Position numbers and translations under genes: made by a program. 64,000 bases of DNA from PRO6 sp035565775. GTDB taxonomy: Bacteria; Pseudomonadota; Alphaproteobacteria; Rhizobiales; Xanthobacteraceae. This document shows, piece by piece, positions 34,150-42,410 of this stretch. The notes beneath the pieces are model-generated. The model was not told where the DNA came from. It saw nothing but the letters and a program-made list of their open reading frames with translations, and made no database searches. Within the stretch, counting starts at the first letter, position 1, and each line of letters starts with the position of its first letter. Where the stretch lies: positions 434,001 through 498,000 of the forward strand of contig DATMRW010000021.1 of assembly GCA_035565775.1 (NCBI GenBank), given 5' to 3'.

Positions 34150-34217
34150 TCATTGGCCGCCAGATCGCATAGACTTCGGCTCTTTTAGTTCCCTCAAGCG
34201 ATCGGATTGACACGATT

Positions 34218-35117
34218 TTGACGGTGAGATCGGGCGACCCGCCTTTCGTCCACTATGACGGGGCCTGGAAGGGTCACCGATCGAGCCTGCATTTCGTTCA
34301 CATCGAGCGCGTGTCGACGCGAAAGCGCAAGTACAACTGGGAACTGTCGCCGCATCGCCACCGCGATCTGCACCAGTTCCTGATCTGCCAGAGCGGTTCC
34401 GGCGAAGTTGCCTTCGATCTACAGAAAGGCACCTTCGCCGCGCCGACCGTCATCTCGATGCCACCGCTGATCGTGCATCAGTTCGCTTTCGCCGCACAGT
34501 CGAAAGGCTACCTGCTCACGATTGCGGACAGCTACCTCAAGGAGCTGCTGCCGCTGGTGCATGCGCCCCATGCCAGCGACGTGCTTCAGCATCCGCTGGT
34601 GCTGGACATGAATCCGCATGCGCGGCTGTGGGGGCAGATCGAGTCCGCGATCAAGCCGCTCAACGAATATGTCGGCCATGAATTCCGCGGCTCGTCGGCG
34701 GTGATCGTCGCCAACATCCTGATGGTGTTGGAAGGCGTGATCCGCCATCCCGCGAGCTCTCAGCCGGCCGATCGCGACCCCGGCAGTCAGCGCGCGCGCC
34801 AGCTCTACGATCGCTTCCGGGCGCTGATCGAAACCAATTTCATCAAGCAGTGGCCGGTCTCGGCCTATGCGCAGGCGCTGGCCGTCACCGAGCGCACGCT
34901 GCACCGCGCCTGCGATGCCGTCGCCGGTGCGCCGCCGCTGAAAATCATCCACCGGCGCTCGATCATCGAGGCGCAGCGCCGCCTGCTCTACAGCCCCGCG
35001 TCAGTGTCCGAAGTCGGCTTCTCGCTGGGCTTTCAGGACCCGGCGCATTTCAGCCGCTTCTTCAGCGAGAATGTCGGGGAATCGCCGCTCGCATTCCGCC
35101 GCTCGCGGCTGGGCTGA
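34218..35117 (+). CDS. AraC-family transcriptional regulator
   Basis: A 299-residue regulator with a cupin-like sensing domain at residues 25-110 (LSPHRHRDLHQFLICQSGSGEVAFDLQ) and the double helix-turn-helix of AraC proteins at about 200-298 (SAYAQALAVTERTLHRACDAV, then VSEVGFSLGFQDPAHFSRFFSENVGESPLAFR). The layout is like PobR, a regulator of aromatic-acid use. The start is uncertain: a TTG at 34218 or a GTG at 34224, neither with a good ribosome site. It follows the amidase gene in the same direction and is the likely activator of the 28.0-34.1 kb operon. Confidence 0.85.
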   Translation: MTVRSGDPPFVHYDGAWKGHRSSLHFVHIERVSTRKRKYNWELSPHRHRDLHQFLICQSGSGEVAFDLQKGTFAAPTVISMPPLIVHQFAFAAQSKGYLLTIADSYLKELLPLVHAPHASDVLQHPLVLDMNPHARLWGQIESAIKPLNEYVGHEFRGSSAVIVANILMVLEGVIRHPASSQPADRDPGSQRARQLYDRFRALIETNFIKQWPVSAYAQALAVTERTLHRACDAVAGAPPLKIIHRRSIIEAQRRLLYSPASVSEVGFSLGFQDPAHFSRFFSENVGESPLAFRRSRLG

Positions 35118-35133
35118 TCGCTTCGCCCGACTT

Positions 35134-35880
35134 CTATGCTGACGCGGCCGACGCCGCTGCGCCGTGATCGATATAGGTCTCGTCGATGATGCGGCCGCGC
35201 TCGAAGGTCAGTTTCCGGTTGCAATAGGTATCGATCAGCTCGTTCGAGTGCGATGCGACGATCAGGATTTTTGAGCGATGGATCGCCTCGTCGGTGCGCA
35301 GCTTGGCCTTCTTCTGGAAACGCTCGTCACCCGCGCCGATGCCCTCGTCGATCAAAAGAATGTCCGGCGCAATCGACGTCGACAGTGCAAATCCCAGCCG
35401 CGAATACATGCCCGCCGAATAGGTTTTGACCGGCAGCTCGAGAAAATCGCCAAGCTCGGTGAATTCGGCGATCTCGTCGATCCGCGCGGCGATCTCGGCC
35501 TTGCTCATGCCGAGCACATAGCCCCGCAGAAAAATGTTCTCGCGGCCGGTTGCTTCCACGTCCATGCCCGCCGACGGATCGAGCAGCGCGCCGACCGTGC
35601 CCTCGATCTCGAGCGCACCCGCGGTGGGCTTGAAGATCCCGGCGATGGTGCGCAGCAGCGTCGTCTTTCCCGCGCCGTTGTGGCCGACGAGGCCGATGCG
35701 GTCCCCCTCCCGGATCTCCAGCGAGAGGTGGTCGATCGCCCGAACCGTCACGCCCTCGCTGCCACTGCCGGCGATGCGGCCGCCCGTCGCCTGCGACAGG
35801 ATGCGTTTTTTCAGCGAGCGGGCATTGGAGCCGTAGACCCTGAAGTCGACCACCAGATTCTGGATCGAGATATGCGCCAT
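35134..35880 (-). CDS. polysaccharide/teichoic-acid-type ABC exporter ATPase (Wzt/KpsT-like)
   Basis: A 248-residue ATPase of the cell-surface polysaccharide export family. Walker A LVGHNGAGKTTLLRTI is near residue 63. The family's GTVGALLDPSAGMDVEATGRENIFLRG follows, then signature YSAGMYSRLGFALST and Walker B ILLIDEGIGAGDE. It lacks the C-terminal carbohydrate-binding extension of long Wzt proteins. The ATG at 35880 with AGGTGAG upstream is preferred to a TTG seven codons earlier. It lies 11 bases after the permease stop, so both subunits are co-expressed. Confidence 0.9.
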   Translation of the reverse strand: MAHISIQNLVVDFRVYGSNARSLKKRILSQATGGRIAGSGSEGVTVRAIDHLSLEIREGDRIGLVGHNGAGKTTLLRTIAGIFKPTAGALEIEGTVGALLDPSAGMDVEATGRENIFLRGYVLGMSKAEIAARIDEIAEFTELGDFLELPVKTYSAGMYSRLGFALSTSIAPDILLIDEGIGAGDERFQKKAKLRTDEAIHRSKILIVASHSNELIDTYCNRKLTFERGRIIDETYIDHGAAASAASA

Positions 35881-35891
35881 CTCACCTAGAC

Positions 35892-36710
35892 CTAAACCCA
35901 ATAAGGAATGCGCGGATAGGCCCGGCGATAGAGCCAGAGCGCGACCGGAATGCCGACGATCGCAAGACAGACGGCGATCATCCAGCTCAATGCATGCGGC
36001 GCCGCGCCAAGCAGAGGCGCGCGGACGATTTCCAGCAGATGATAAAACGGATTCCAGTGGATGAAGGCCGGGCGGGTCGGCAGCGATTCAATCGACCAGA
36101 AAATCGGCGTGACGAAGAACACGACCTGCAGCAGGCTCGCGATCACCTGCGGAATATCGCGGAACCGCGTCGACAGGATCGAGGCGACCATCGCCATCCA
36201 GAACAGGTTGACGAGGAGCAGCAGGAAGCCGGGAATGAAGAGGAAGAAGTTCGCGTTCGGCCGCACGCCGAAGTAAACGATCACCGCCAGATAGATCACC
36301 ATGTTCATCGTCCAGATGATCAGGTTGCGCGCCATCATCCGGTAAAGGTGCACGCTCAAGGGCATCGGCACGTTGCGGATCGAGCCTTCGCTGACGATGA
36401 ACGCGGTGCAGGCTTCGTTGATCACCGTGGTCATCAGGCCCCAGAAGATCAGGCCGGTCGACAGGTAGGGCAGGAACGAGCGCATGTCCTGGTTGAACAG
36501 CGTTCCGAACACCAGCCCGAGGGCGGCGACCATCACGCCCATGCTGAGCGTCAACCAGAACGGCCCGAGCACCGAGCGGCGAAATCGCTGCTTGATCTCG
36601 TGGATGGCAAAGATCCACCAGACCTCGTAGCGTCTCAGCCCGGCCCAGAGGTCGGTGAGCGCCATGGCCGGAATATCATCCGCAGATATGCGTATCCTGT
36701 TTGCTCGCAT
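35892..36710 (-). CDS. polysaccharide ABC exporter permease (Wzm/KpsM-like, ABC-2 type)
   Basis: A 272-residue inner-membrane protein of the ABC-2 exporter family. The N-terminal coupling region holds IHEIKQRFRRSVLGPFWLTLS, the usual 'RY..s.LG..W....P' block. Six hydrophobic segments follow, including FLPYLSTGLIFWGLMTTVINEA and VFFVTPIFWSIESLP. It moves an undecaprenol-linked polymer out of the cytoplasm with its ATPase partner. An internal ATG at 36665 is a possible alternative start; neither site has a strong ribosome signal. Confidence 0.9.
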   Translation of the reverse strand: MRANRIRISADDIPAMALTDLWAGLRRYEVWWIFAIHEIKQRFRRSVLGPFWLTLSMGVMVAALGLVFGTLFNQDMRSFLPYLSTGLIFWGLMTTVINEACTAFIVSEGSIRNVPMPLSVHLYRMMARNLIIWTMNMVIYLAVIVYFGVRPNANFFLFIPGFLLLLVNLFWMAMVASILSTRFRDIPQVIASLLQVVFFVTPIFWSIESLPTRPAFIHWNPFYHLLEIVRAPLLGAAPHALSWMIAVCLAIVGIPVALWLYRRAYPRIPYWV

Positions 36711-37044
36711 GGGGCGGCCAAATCACTGAATAAAACAAGACCCGCATTGAAACTGACCGAACCTTGGGGCTGGACCATCGCGGAAATGAAAGTATGAATA
36801 TTTGGCTATCGAAAAAATCGGCGCTTTTCAATGGAAATAGCCGAGCCGGCTGCGAATCGCCCGCCCCCTGCAGGCGCGAACGGGGCGCAGCAGCACCCCG
36901 CGCAAAATCTCAAACAGCTTGTGACAGGGCGCATTCCTTTGCTAGGACAGTTCCCATTAAGCGAACATTCGATATTTAAATCCAAGCCGGCAATACATTT
37001 TCTTCTTTTCAAAAACGCGCGCATAGGCGCGAGGACATCGCGAA
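36711..37044. other. 334-base divergent gap between exporter and manC-like gene
   Basis: No gene is supported. The right third (36920-37030) is AT-richer than the flanks and should hold the promoter of the guanylyltransferase gene: TTGTGA at 36919-36924 followed by CTAGGA at 36942-36947 is a possible -35/-10 pair with a 17-base spacer. The left part should contain the exporter promoter, but I see no clear element. Confidence 0.4.
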
Positions 37045-38457
37045 GTGACTGATCGTATCGTACCGCTCATCATGTGCGGAGGAGCCGGGACCCGTTTGTG
37101 GCCGGCATCCCGCGAGGGCCGCCCCAAGCAGTTTTTGCGCCTGTTCGGCCAGCAATCGACCTTTCAGGACACGATCCTGCGGGTGTCCGATCCGGCGCTG
37201 TTCGGGCGGCCGATCGTCATCACCAATGTCGCCTATCGCTTTCTGGTCGCCGAGCAGCTCGACGAGATCGGGATCAGCGCCGACATTCTGCTGGAACCGG
37301 CGCGGCGCGATTCCGGCCCGGCGATTGCTGCAGGCGCGGTTTTTGCGGAGCGCCGCGGCCCCGACACGGCCGTGCTGGCCCTAGCCGCCGACCATGTCGT
37401 GACCGATCAGGCCGCCTTCATCGAGGCGTGCAGGGCGTCCCTGCCCATCGCCAAGGCCAACCGCATCGTCACCTTCGGAGCGAGCCCGGCGCGGGCGGCA
37501 ACCGAATACGGCTACATCCTGCCGGGCGAGCCGATCCTCGCGGACATCCGCAAGGTCGCGAAATTCGTCGAGAAGCCCGACCTTGCCACCGCCGAGCGTT
37601 ACGTCGCCGACGGCTATCTCTGGAACAGCGGCAACTTCATGTTCAGCGCGCCGATGCTGCTGAGCGAATATGAAGCCGCCGATCAGGAGACGGTGGCGGC
37701 GGTGCGCGCATCCGTCGCCAATGCCGGTCTCGACCTCGATTTCGTGACGCTGGATCAGGCCACGTTCGCCCAGGCCAAGCCGCTGTCGATCGACTATGCA
37801 GTGATGGAGCGCACGAGTGAGGCGGCCGTCGTTCCGGTCGACTGCGGCTGGTCCGATGTCGGCTCGTGGAATGCCGTGTGGGAGCTGTCGCCGAAGGACA
37901 GCTCCGGCAACGCCGCGCAAGGAACCGCCGTGTTCGAGGGCGCGACCAACTGCAACGTGATCTCGGACAAGGCGGTTGTCGCCGTCGAGGGGCTCGACGA
38001 CGTCGTCGTCGTCACCACCGAGGATGCGGTGCTGGTCGGCCGCGGAAGCAATGGCAGCGGGCTGAAGCGTCTCGTCGAAAAACTCCGCTCGGTCGCGCCC
38101 CATGTCACCGCCGATCACCTCAAGGTGCATCGGCCGTGGGGCTCGTACCAGTCGCTCGATCAGGGCGAGCGGCATCAGGTCAAGCGCATCGTGGTGAAGC
38201 CGGGCAAGCGCCTGTCGCTGCAGCGACATCACCACCGCTCAGAGCACTGGATCGTGGTCCACGGCACCGCGCTCGTGACGATCAACGATCGCCGCAGCTA
38301 TGTGCACGAGAACGAGTCGATCTATATCCCGATCGGCGCGACGCACCGGATGGAAAACCCCGGCAAGATCCCGCTTGAACTGATCGAGGTGCAGACCGGC
38401 AGCTATCTCGGCGAGGACGACATCGTCCGGATCGAGGACGACTATCGCCGCGTGTGA
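37045..38457 (+). CDS. manC: mannose-1-phosphate guanylyltransferase / mannose-6-phosphate isomerase
   Basis: A 470-residue bifunctional enzyme (type II phosphomannose isomerase). The N-terminal nucleotidyltransferase carries CGGAGTRLWPASREGRPKQF at residues 11-30 and FVEKPDLATAERY near 173. The C-terminal cupin isomerase domain holds RPWGSYQSLDQGERHQVKRI and RHHHRSEHWIVVHG, with metal-binding His and Gln. It makes GDP-mannose for surface polysaccharide. The start is a GTG at 37045. It is divergent from the exporter genes, and its last 16 bases overlap the convergent epimerase gene. Confidence 0.95.
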   Translation: MTDRIVPLIMCGGAGTRLWPASREGRPKQFLRLFGQQSTFQDTILRVSDPALFGRPIVITNVAYRFLVAEQLDEIGISADILLEPARRDSGPAIAAGAVFAERRGPDTAVLALAADHVVTDQAAFIEACRASLPIAKANRIVTFGASPARAATEYGYILPGEPILADIRKVAKFVEKPDLATAERYVADGYLWNSGNFMFSAPMLLSEYEAADQETVAAVRASVANAGLDLDFVTLDQATFAQAKPLSIDYAVMERTSEAAVVPVDCGWSDVGSWNAVWELSPKDSSGNAAQGTAVFEGATNCNVISDKAVVAVEGLDDVVVVTTEDAVLVGRGSNGSGLKRLVEKLRSVAPHVTADHLKVHRPWGSYQSLDQGERHQVKRIVVKPGKRLSLQRHHHRSEHWIVVHGTALVTINDRRSYVHENESIYIPIGATHRMENPGKIPLELIEVQTGSYLGEDDIVRIEDDYRRV

Positions 38458-39437
38458 GGCGCGGCGGCATCGGACGGCCGCCAGCCCAGCGCAAGCAGCC
38501 GCTCGGGCGTGGCGACCAGCGGGCGACCGAGCTTGTTCCACATCGCGCCCCGGCCGATCAGCTTTAGGCCGAGCGCCAATAGCGCGGGCGGACAGCGCAC
38601 CTGCGTCGCGTTCCGCCCCGAACGCTGCGCCAGCGATGCGATCATCTCGGTCACGGTCGGCGTTACCGGATCGGCCACGATGAATGTCTGGCCCTGCGCC
38701 GCCGGCGTCTCGATCACGAAACGAACCGCATCGCAAAAATTCTGCACCGACACCCAGGATCGCCGGTTGCTCAACGAGCCGAATGGCAACGGCAGCCGCA
38801 TGCGGATCAGCCTGTCGAGCATCGCAAGGTTGCCCTTGTGCGTCTGCACCGATTGCGGGCTGTTGTCGTGGATCAGCACCGGCCGCAGGATCGTCACCGG
38901 CAGATCGAGTTTCCGCAGCGCGGCTTCCGCCACGAGCTTCGAGCGGCCATAGGGCGAATCCGGCGCCGGGGTGTCGTCCTCGCGCACGATATGGTCGGCC
39001 CAGCCGCCGACCTGCGCATTGATCGATGACGCGAAGATGAAATGCTTTACGTCGGCGCGCTGCGCCGCCGCGGCGAGACGCTCGGGTCCGCGCACATTGA
39101 CCGCCTCGTATTGATCGGGCGGGCCGCTGTCGTGCGCGATCCCGGCCAGATGGACAACGGCGTCGGCGCCGTCGAGGAGCCCGCTCCAATCGGCGTTCGG
39201 GTCCGCGAGCTCCGGCATTTTCGCCGCCACGATTCGCGGATCGGGCGCGCCGCCGCCACCGCTGCGATCGGCGGCAACGACAGTGTATCCTTCGGCGGCA
39301 AGATACGGGACGAGATAGCGCCCGACGAAGCCGCTGGCTCCGGTTACCAGCACGCGCTTGGCGGCCTCGTTGGCCGAGAGTGGCCCCGCCCCGCTATGCT
39401 GCGCGTGTGCGATGTTCACGTCCGGCGTCTGTGTCAT
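38442..39437 (-). CDS. NAD-dependent nucleotide-sugar epimerase/dehydratase (extended SDR)
   Basis: A 331-residue extended short-chain dehydrogenase of the UDP-glucose 4-epimerase group. The NAD-binding GASGFVGRYL is at residues 33-42. Then come DAVVHLAGIAHD, a FASSINAQ strand with the active-site Ser, and the catalytic pair in YGRSK (about residues 157-161). The C-terminal sugar-binding part is SLSNRRSWVSVQNFCDAV. A short extra N-terminus of 27 residues has no known role. It probably makes a sugar nucleotide for the exported polysaccharide; the substrate is unknown. Confidence 0.88.
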   Translation of the reverse strand: MTQTPDVNIAHAQHSGAGPLSANEAAKRVLVTGASGFVGRYLVPYLAAEGYTVVAADRSGGGGAPDPRIVAAKMPELADPNADWSGLLDGADAVVHLAGIAHDSGPPDQYEAVNVRGPERLAAAAQRADVKHFIFASSINAQVGGWADHIVREDDTPAPDSPYGRSKLVAEAALRKLDLPVTILRPVLIHDNSPQSVQTHKGNLAMLDRLIRMRLPLPFGSLSNRRSWVSVQNFCDAVRFVIETPAAQGQTFIVADPVTPTVTEMIASLAQRSGRNATQVRCPPALLALGLKLIGRGAMWNKLGRPLVATPERLLALGWRPSDAAAPHTRR

Positions 39438-39680
39438 GCGGCAACTGGCCCCGTGTGGAAATGTTGAAAGCGGTCAGGACCGGGCGCAGCCTGCCCCGGA
39501 AGGCCACGAAAACCGCCTGAGCGTACCCCGGACGCAAAGTCCTGAACAAGAAGGGCACCTACACAATTTGCGGCCAAAAATCCCGGGTATTTCCCTTTGT
39601 TTGAAAGTTACTTTAATAACGGTCCGCGTCATCTCTGCGTTTATTGACCGGTTTTTCCGAAATCCGGGGAGGAATTCACC

Positions 39681-41138
39681 ATGGCCCAGCGCGCCACACT
39701 CGCTTCCGCAACCGATCTGGCAGCAGCCGTCCGCGACCGCAAGACCACGTCGACCGAACTCGTGGAGGCGTACCGCGCCCAGATCGACAAGCACAATCCG
39801 GCGCTGAACGCGATCGTGCTGACCGACTGGGACCGGGCGCTCGCCACGGCTGCGAAGCGCGACACCGCGCTGCAGAACGGCGAGGCCACCGGCCCGCTTC
39901 ATGGCGTTCCGATCACCATCAAGGAAGCCTTCGATTACACCGGCACGCCCGCAACCTGGGGACTGCCGACGCTGAAGGACAATTTTCCGGCCCGCAGCGC
40001 AATCGCCGTCGAGCGGCTCGAGGCCGCCGGCGCGGTGATCATGGGCAAGACCAACGTCGCGCGCCTGCTCGCCGACCATCAATCCTTCAATCCGGTTTAT
40101 GGCCGCACCAACAATCCGTGGGATCTCGGCGTGACGCCCGGCGGCTCCTCGGGCGGCGCCGCGGCCGCGCTCGCGGCGGGCCTCACCGGGCTTGAGCTCG
40201 GCAGCGACATCGGCGGCTCGATCCGCCACCCCTCGCATTGCTGCGGCGTCTTCGGCCACAAGCCGACCTTCGGCATCTGCCCCACCCGTGGCCATGACAT
40301 GCCCGGCGACCTTGCGCCGCTGGATATGGGCGTGGTCGGCCCGATGGGCCGCAGCGCCGCCGACCTCGATCTCGGCCTCTCGGTGCTGGCCGGCCCTGAT
40401 GCGGTCGATGCCGCGGGCTGGCGGCTTGAACTGCCGCAGCCGACCAAGACCAAAATCTCCGACTGGAAGATCGGCGTCATGCTCAGCGACGATGCCGCGC
40501 CGGTCGACGATGAAATCCAGGCGGCGATCCAGGCGCTTGCCGATTTCCTCGGCTCGCGCGGTGCGCAGATCACCAGCAATGCGCGGCCGCTCGCCGATGG
40601 CAAGGACGCATTCAGCCTCTACACGCGGCTGCTGCGCTCGGCGACCACCGCCCATCTGCCCGACGCGGAGATCGATGCCAGCGTGATCGCGGTGCGCGAG
40701 CTCGATCCCGCCGCAACCGGCTATGTCGCGGACACCACCCACGGCCGCGCCCTGATGCATCGCTCATGGCATCACCTCAACGAGCGCCGCTTTCGGGCGA
40801 AGCAGGCGTGGGCGCAGTATTTCGAGAACCACGACATTTTGCTCTGCCCGGTCGCATGCAGCCCGGCGGCGCCACACGACGAGACCAGCCTGCGCCACGA
40901 GCGCATGATCACCGTCAACAACCGCCTCGTGCCGGGTGTGAACGACCTGTTCTGGGCCGGCATGGTGGGCATGGCCTATCTGCCGAGCACGGTTGCGCCG
41001 ATCGGCTTGTCGAGCGGCGGCCTCCCGATCGGCGTGCAGATCGTGGGCAAGTGGTACGACGACCGCTCGACGATCGCCTTCGCCAGACTGCTGGAGCAGG
41101 AGTTCCGCGCCTTCGTGCCGCCGCCGAATTTTGCCTGA
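39681..41138 (+). CDS. amidase-signature family amidase (485 aa)
   Basis: An amidase-signature enzyme with Lys81 (TIKEA), Ser156 (PGGSSGG) and Ser180 (GSDIGGSIR), the standard triad with 24 residues between the serines. It is the third such enzyme in the window and is not close to the other two in sequence. GGAGG precedes the ATG. It is convergent with the FmdA-family gene. The 243-base gap before it holds an AT-rich stretch near 39600 that may be the promoter. Confidence 0.92.
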   Translation: MAQRATLASATDLAAAVRDRKTTSTELVEAYRAQIDKHNPALNAIVLTDWDRALATAAKRDTALQNGEATGPLHGVPITIKEAFDYTGTPATWGLPTLKDNFPARSAIAVERLEAAGAVIMGKTNVARLLADHQSFNPVYGRTNNPWDLGVTPGGSSGGAAAALAAGLTGLELGSDIGGSIRHPSHCCGVFGHKPTFGICPTRGHDMPGDLAPLDMGVVGPMGRSAADLDLGLSVLAGPDAVDAAGWRLELPQPTKTKISDWKIGVMLSDDAAPVDDEIQAAIQALADFLGSRGAQITSNARPLADGKDAFSLYTRLLRSATTAHLPDAEIDASVIAVRELDPAATGYVADTTHGRALMHRSWHHLNERRFRAKQAWAQYFENHDILLCPVACSPAAPHDETSLRHERMITVNNRLVPGVNDLFWAGMVGMAYLPSTVAPIGLSSGGLPIGVQIVGKWYDDRSTIAFARLLEQEFRAFVPPPNFA

Positions 41139-41164
41139 CCGGCACTCGCGAATCCAGAAGACCT

Positions 41165-41199
41165 GCGATGATGCAAAGCAAAACGCGATGCATCATCGC
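41165..41199. terminator. long hairpin between convergent amidase and formamidase-family genes
   Basis: GCGATGATGCA and TGCATCATCGC pair perfectly over 11 bases around a 13-base A-rich loop, in the 84-base gap between the two stop codons. No T run follows on either side. Confidence 0.5.
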
Positions 41200-41222
41200 C
41201 CATCCAGGGCGCATTGCCGAAG

Positions 41223-42170
41223 CTATCGGCCCGCCTGCGGCGCGAGCAGCTCGCGCCTCACCATGGCATGAATGCCCTTGTTGCCGTCGACGAGCTGCGT
41301 GACGTGCAGATCGCAGGCGAGGCTGCAAAAGACGTAAGCCTCCGACGGCTTCCAGCCCTGCATCTCGACAAGCCAGGCGATCATGTCGCGCAGCGCCTGC
41401 TTTGCCGCATCGTCGAGGTCGGGATCCATCCCGAGCGTGATGTAGTGGGTCGGCGTCACCGCCCGCGGCATGTTCAGCTTCATGTCGGAGTGGAGCACGA
41501 ATTCAAACGTGCCCTTCAGGCTGGTTTCCAGCGCGGTGAGGCAGACCTCGCCATCACCCTGCACGGCATGCCCGTCGCCGACGGACACGCATCCGCCGGG
41601 CACGAACACCGGCAGAAACAGCGAGGTGCCGACGCCGAGCTCCTTGCAGTCGATATTCCCGCCGAACTCGCGCGGCTCGATCGAGGAGATGCGGCCATAT
41701 TCCGGCCGGGGCGCGGTCGCCATGATGCCGAAGAACGGCTGCAGCGGCACCGTCGGCCCCCAGGGCAGCGTGGTGGTGCCAGCCTTGCGGTCGATCGGCA
41801 GGTTGCGCGCTTCGCCGACCGGAAAATCCTCGGGCAAGGAGCCGCGCAGCGGCTTGATCAGCGTCCAGCCCCAATCGGCCATCAGCTCGATCGACTTGAT
41901 CTTGACCTCGATCACATCGCCCGGCTTCGCGCCGCGAACCGCAACCGGGCCGGTGAGAATGTGAGGCCCCATCACCGGCTTCAGGTTCGTCACGATCTCC
42001 TGATGGCCTGGCGCCATCATCGACAGCTCGGCGACTTCCAGCCCGCCCGAATAGGTGTTGATGCTCACCGTATCGCCCGACTCCACTTCGAGCACCGGCG
42101 GCAACGCCGCGTCGAAAAAGCCCCAGTGAACCGTCTTGAGATTCGGCTCAAGTTCGTGATGTCGTGCCAT
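41223..42170 (-). CDS. acetamidase/formamidase family protein
   Basis: A 315-residue protein of the FmdA/AmdA family, zinc-dependent hydrolases of formamide or acetamide that are unrelated to amidase-signature enzymes. Conserved segments are GPHILTGPVAVRGAKPGDVIEVKI near residue 68, GGNIDCKELGVGTSLFLPVFVPGG near 170, SVGDGHAVQGDGEV near 196 and a C-terminal acidic/His stretch. It should release ammonia from short amides in the cytoplasm. A 20-base dyad lies 68-87 bases upstream. The closest regulator gene is the LysR gene upstream on the same strand. Confidence 0.9.
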   Translation of the reverse strand: MARHHELEPNLKTVHWGFFDAALPPVLEVESGDTVSINTYSGGLEVAELSMMAPGHQEIVTNLKPVMGPHILTGPVAVRGAKPGDVIEVKIKSIELMADWGWTLIKPLRGSLPEDFPVGEARNLPIDRKAGTTTLPWGPTVPLQPFFGIMATAPRPEYGRISSIEPREFGGNIDCKELGVGTSLFLPVFVPGGCVSVGDGHAVQGDGEVCLTALETSLKGTFEFVLHSDMKLNMPRAVTPTHYITLGMDPDLDDAAKQALRDMIAWLVEMQGWKPSEAYVFCSLACDLHVTQLVDGNKGIHAMVRRELLAPQAGR

Positions 42171-42237
42171 GCTGCCCCCCTGTCACTTCGGGCGCTGCCC
42201 GCCGCATCGCGGCCGGCATTCACCCGTTGTCCCCCCG

Positions 42238-42257
42238 GCAATATCTCGCGATATTGC
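42238..42257. promoter_or_regulatory. perfect 8+8 dyad upstream of the formamidase-family gene
   Basis: GCAATATC and GATATTGC are an exact inverted repeat around TCGC, in the 240-base gap between the LysR gene and the FmdA-family gene. AT-rich arms inside a G+C-rich gap suggest an operator or a promoter-associated site. Nothing else in the gap is recognisable. Confidence 0.5.
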
Positions 42258-42410
42258 GCGGAGGACGCTTTCCTGATTTGGCAGCATCAGATTGAGTGGG
42301 AGAGCGTTCGTCAAGCCATCGCCGGCGTTCTGTACAGCGACGAATGGTCTATCGCGCGTTGAACGGTTGCGCAGCACCGTAGCCGCTGCAGAACTGCCGT
42401 GGACGAACAG

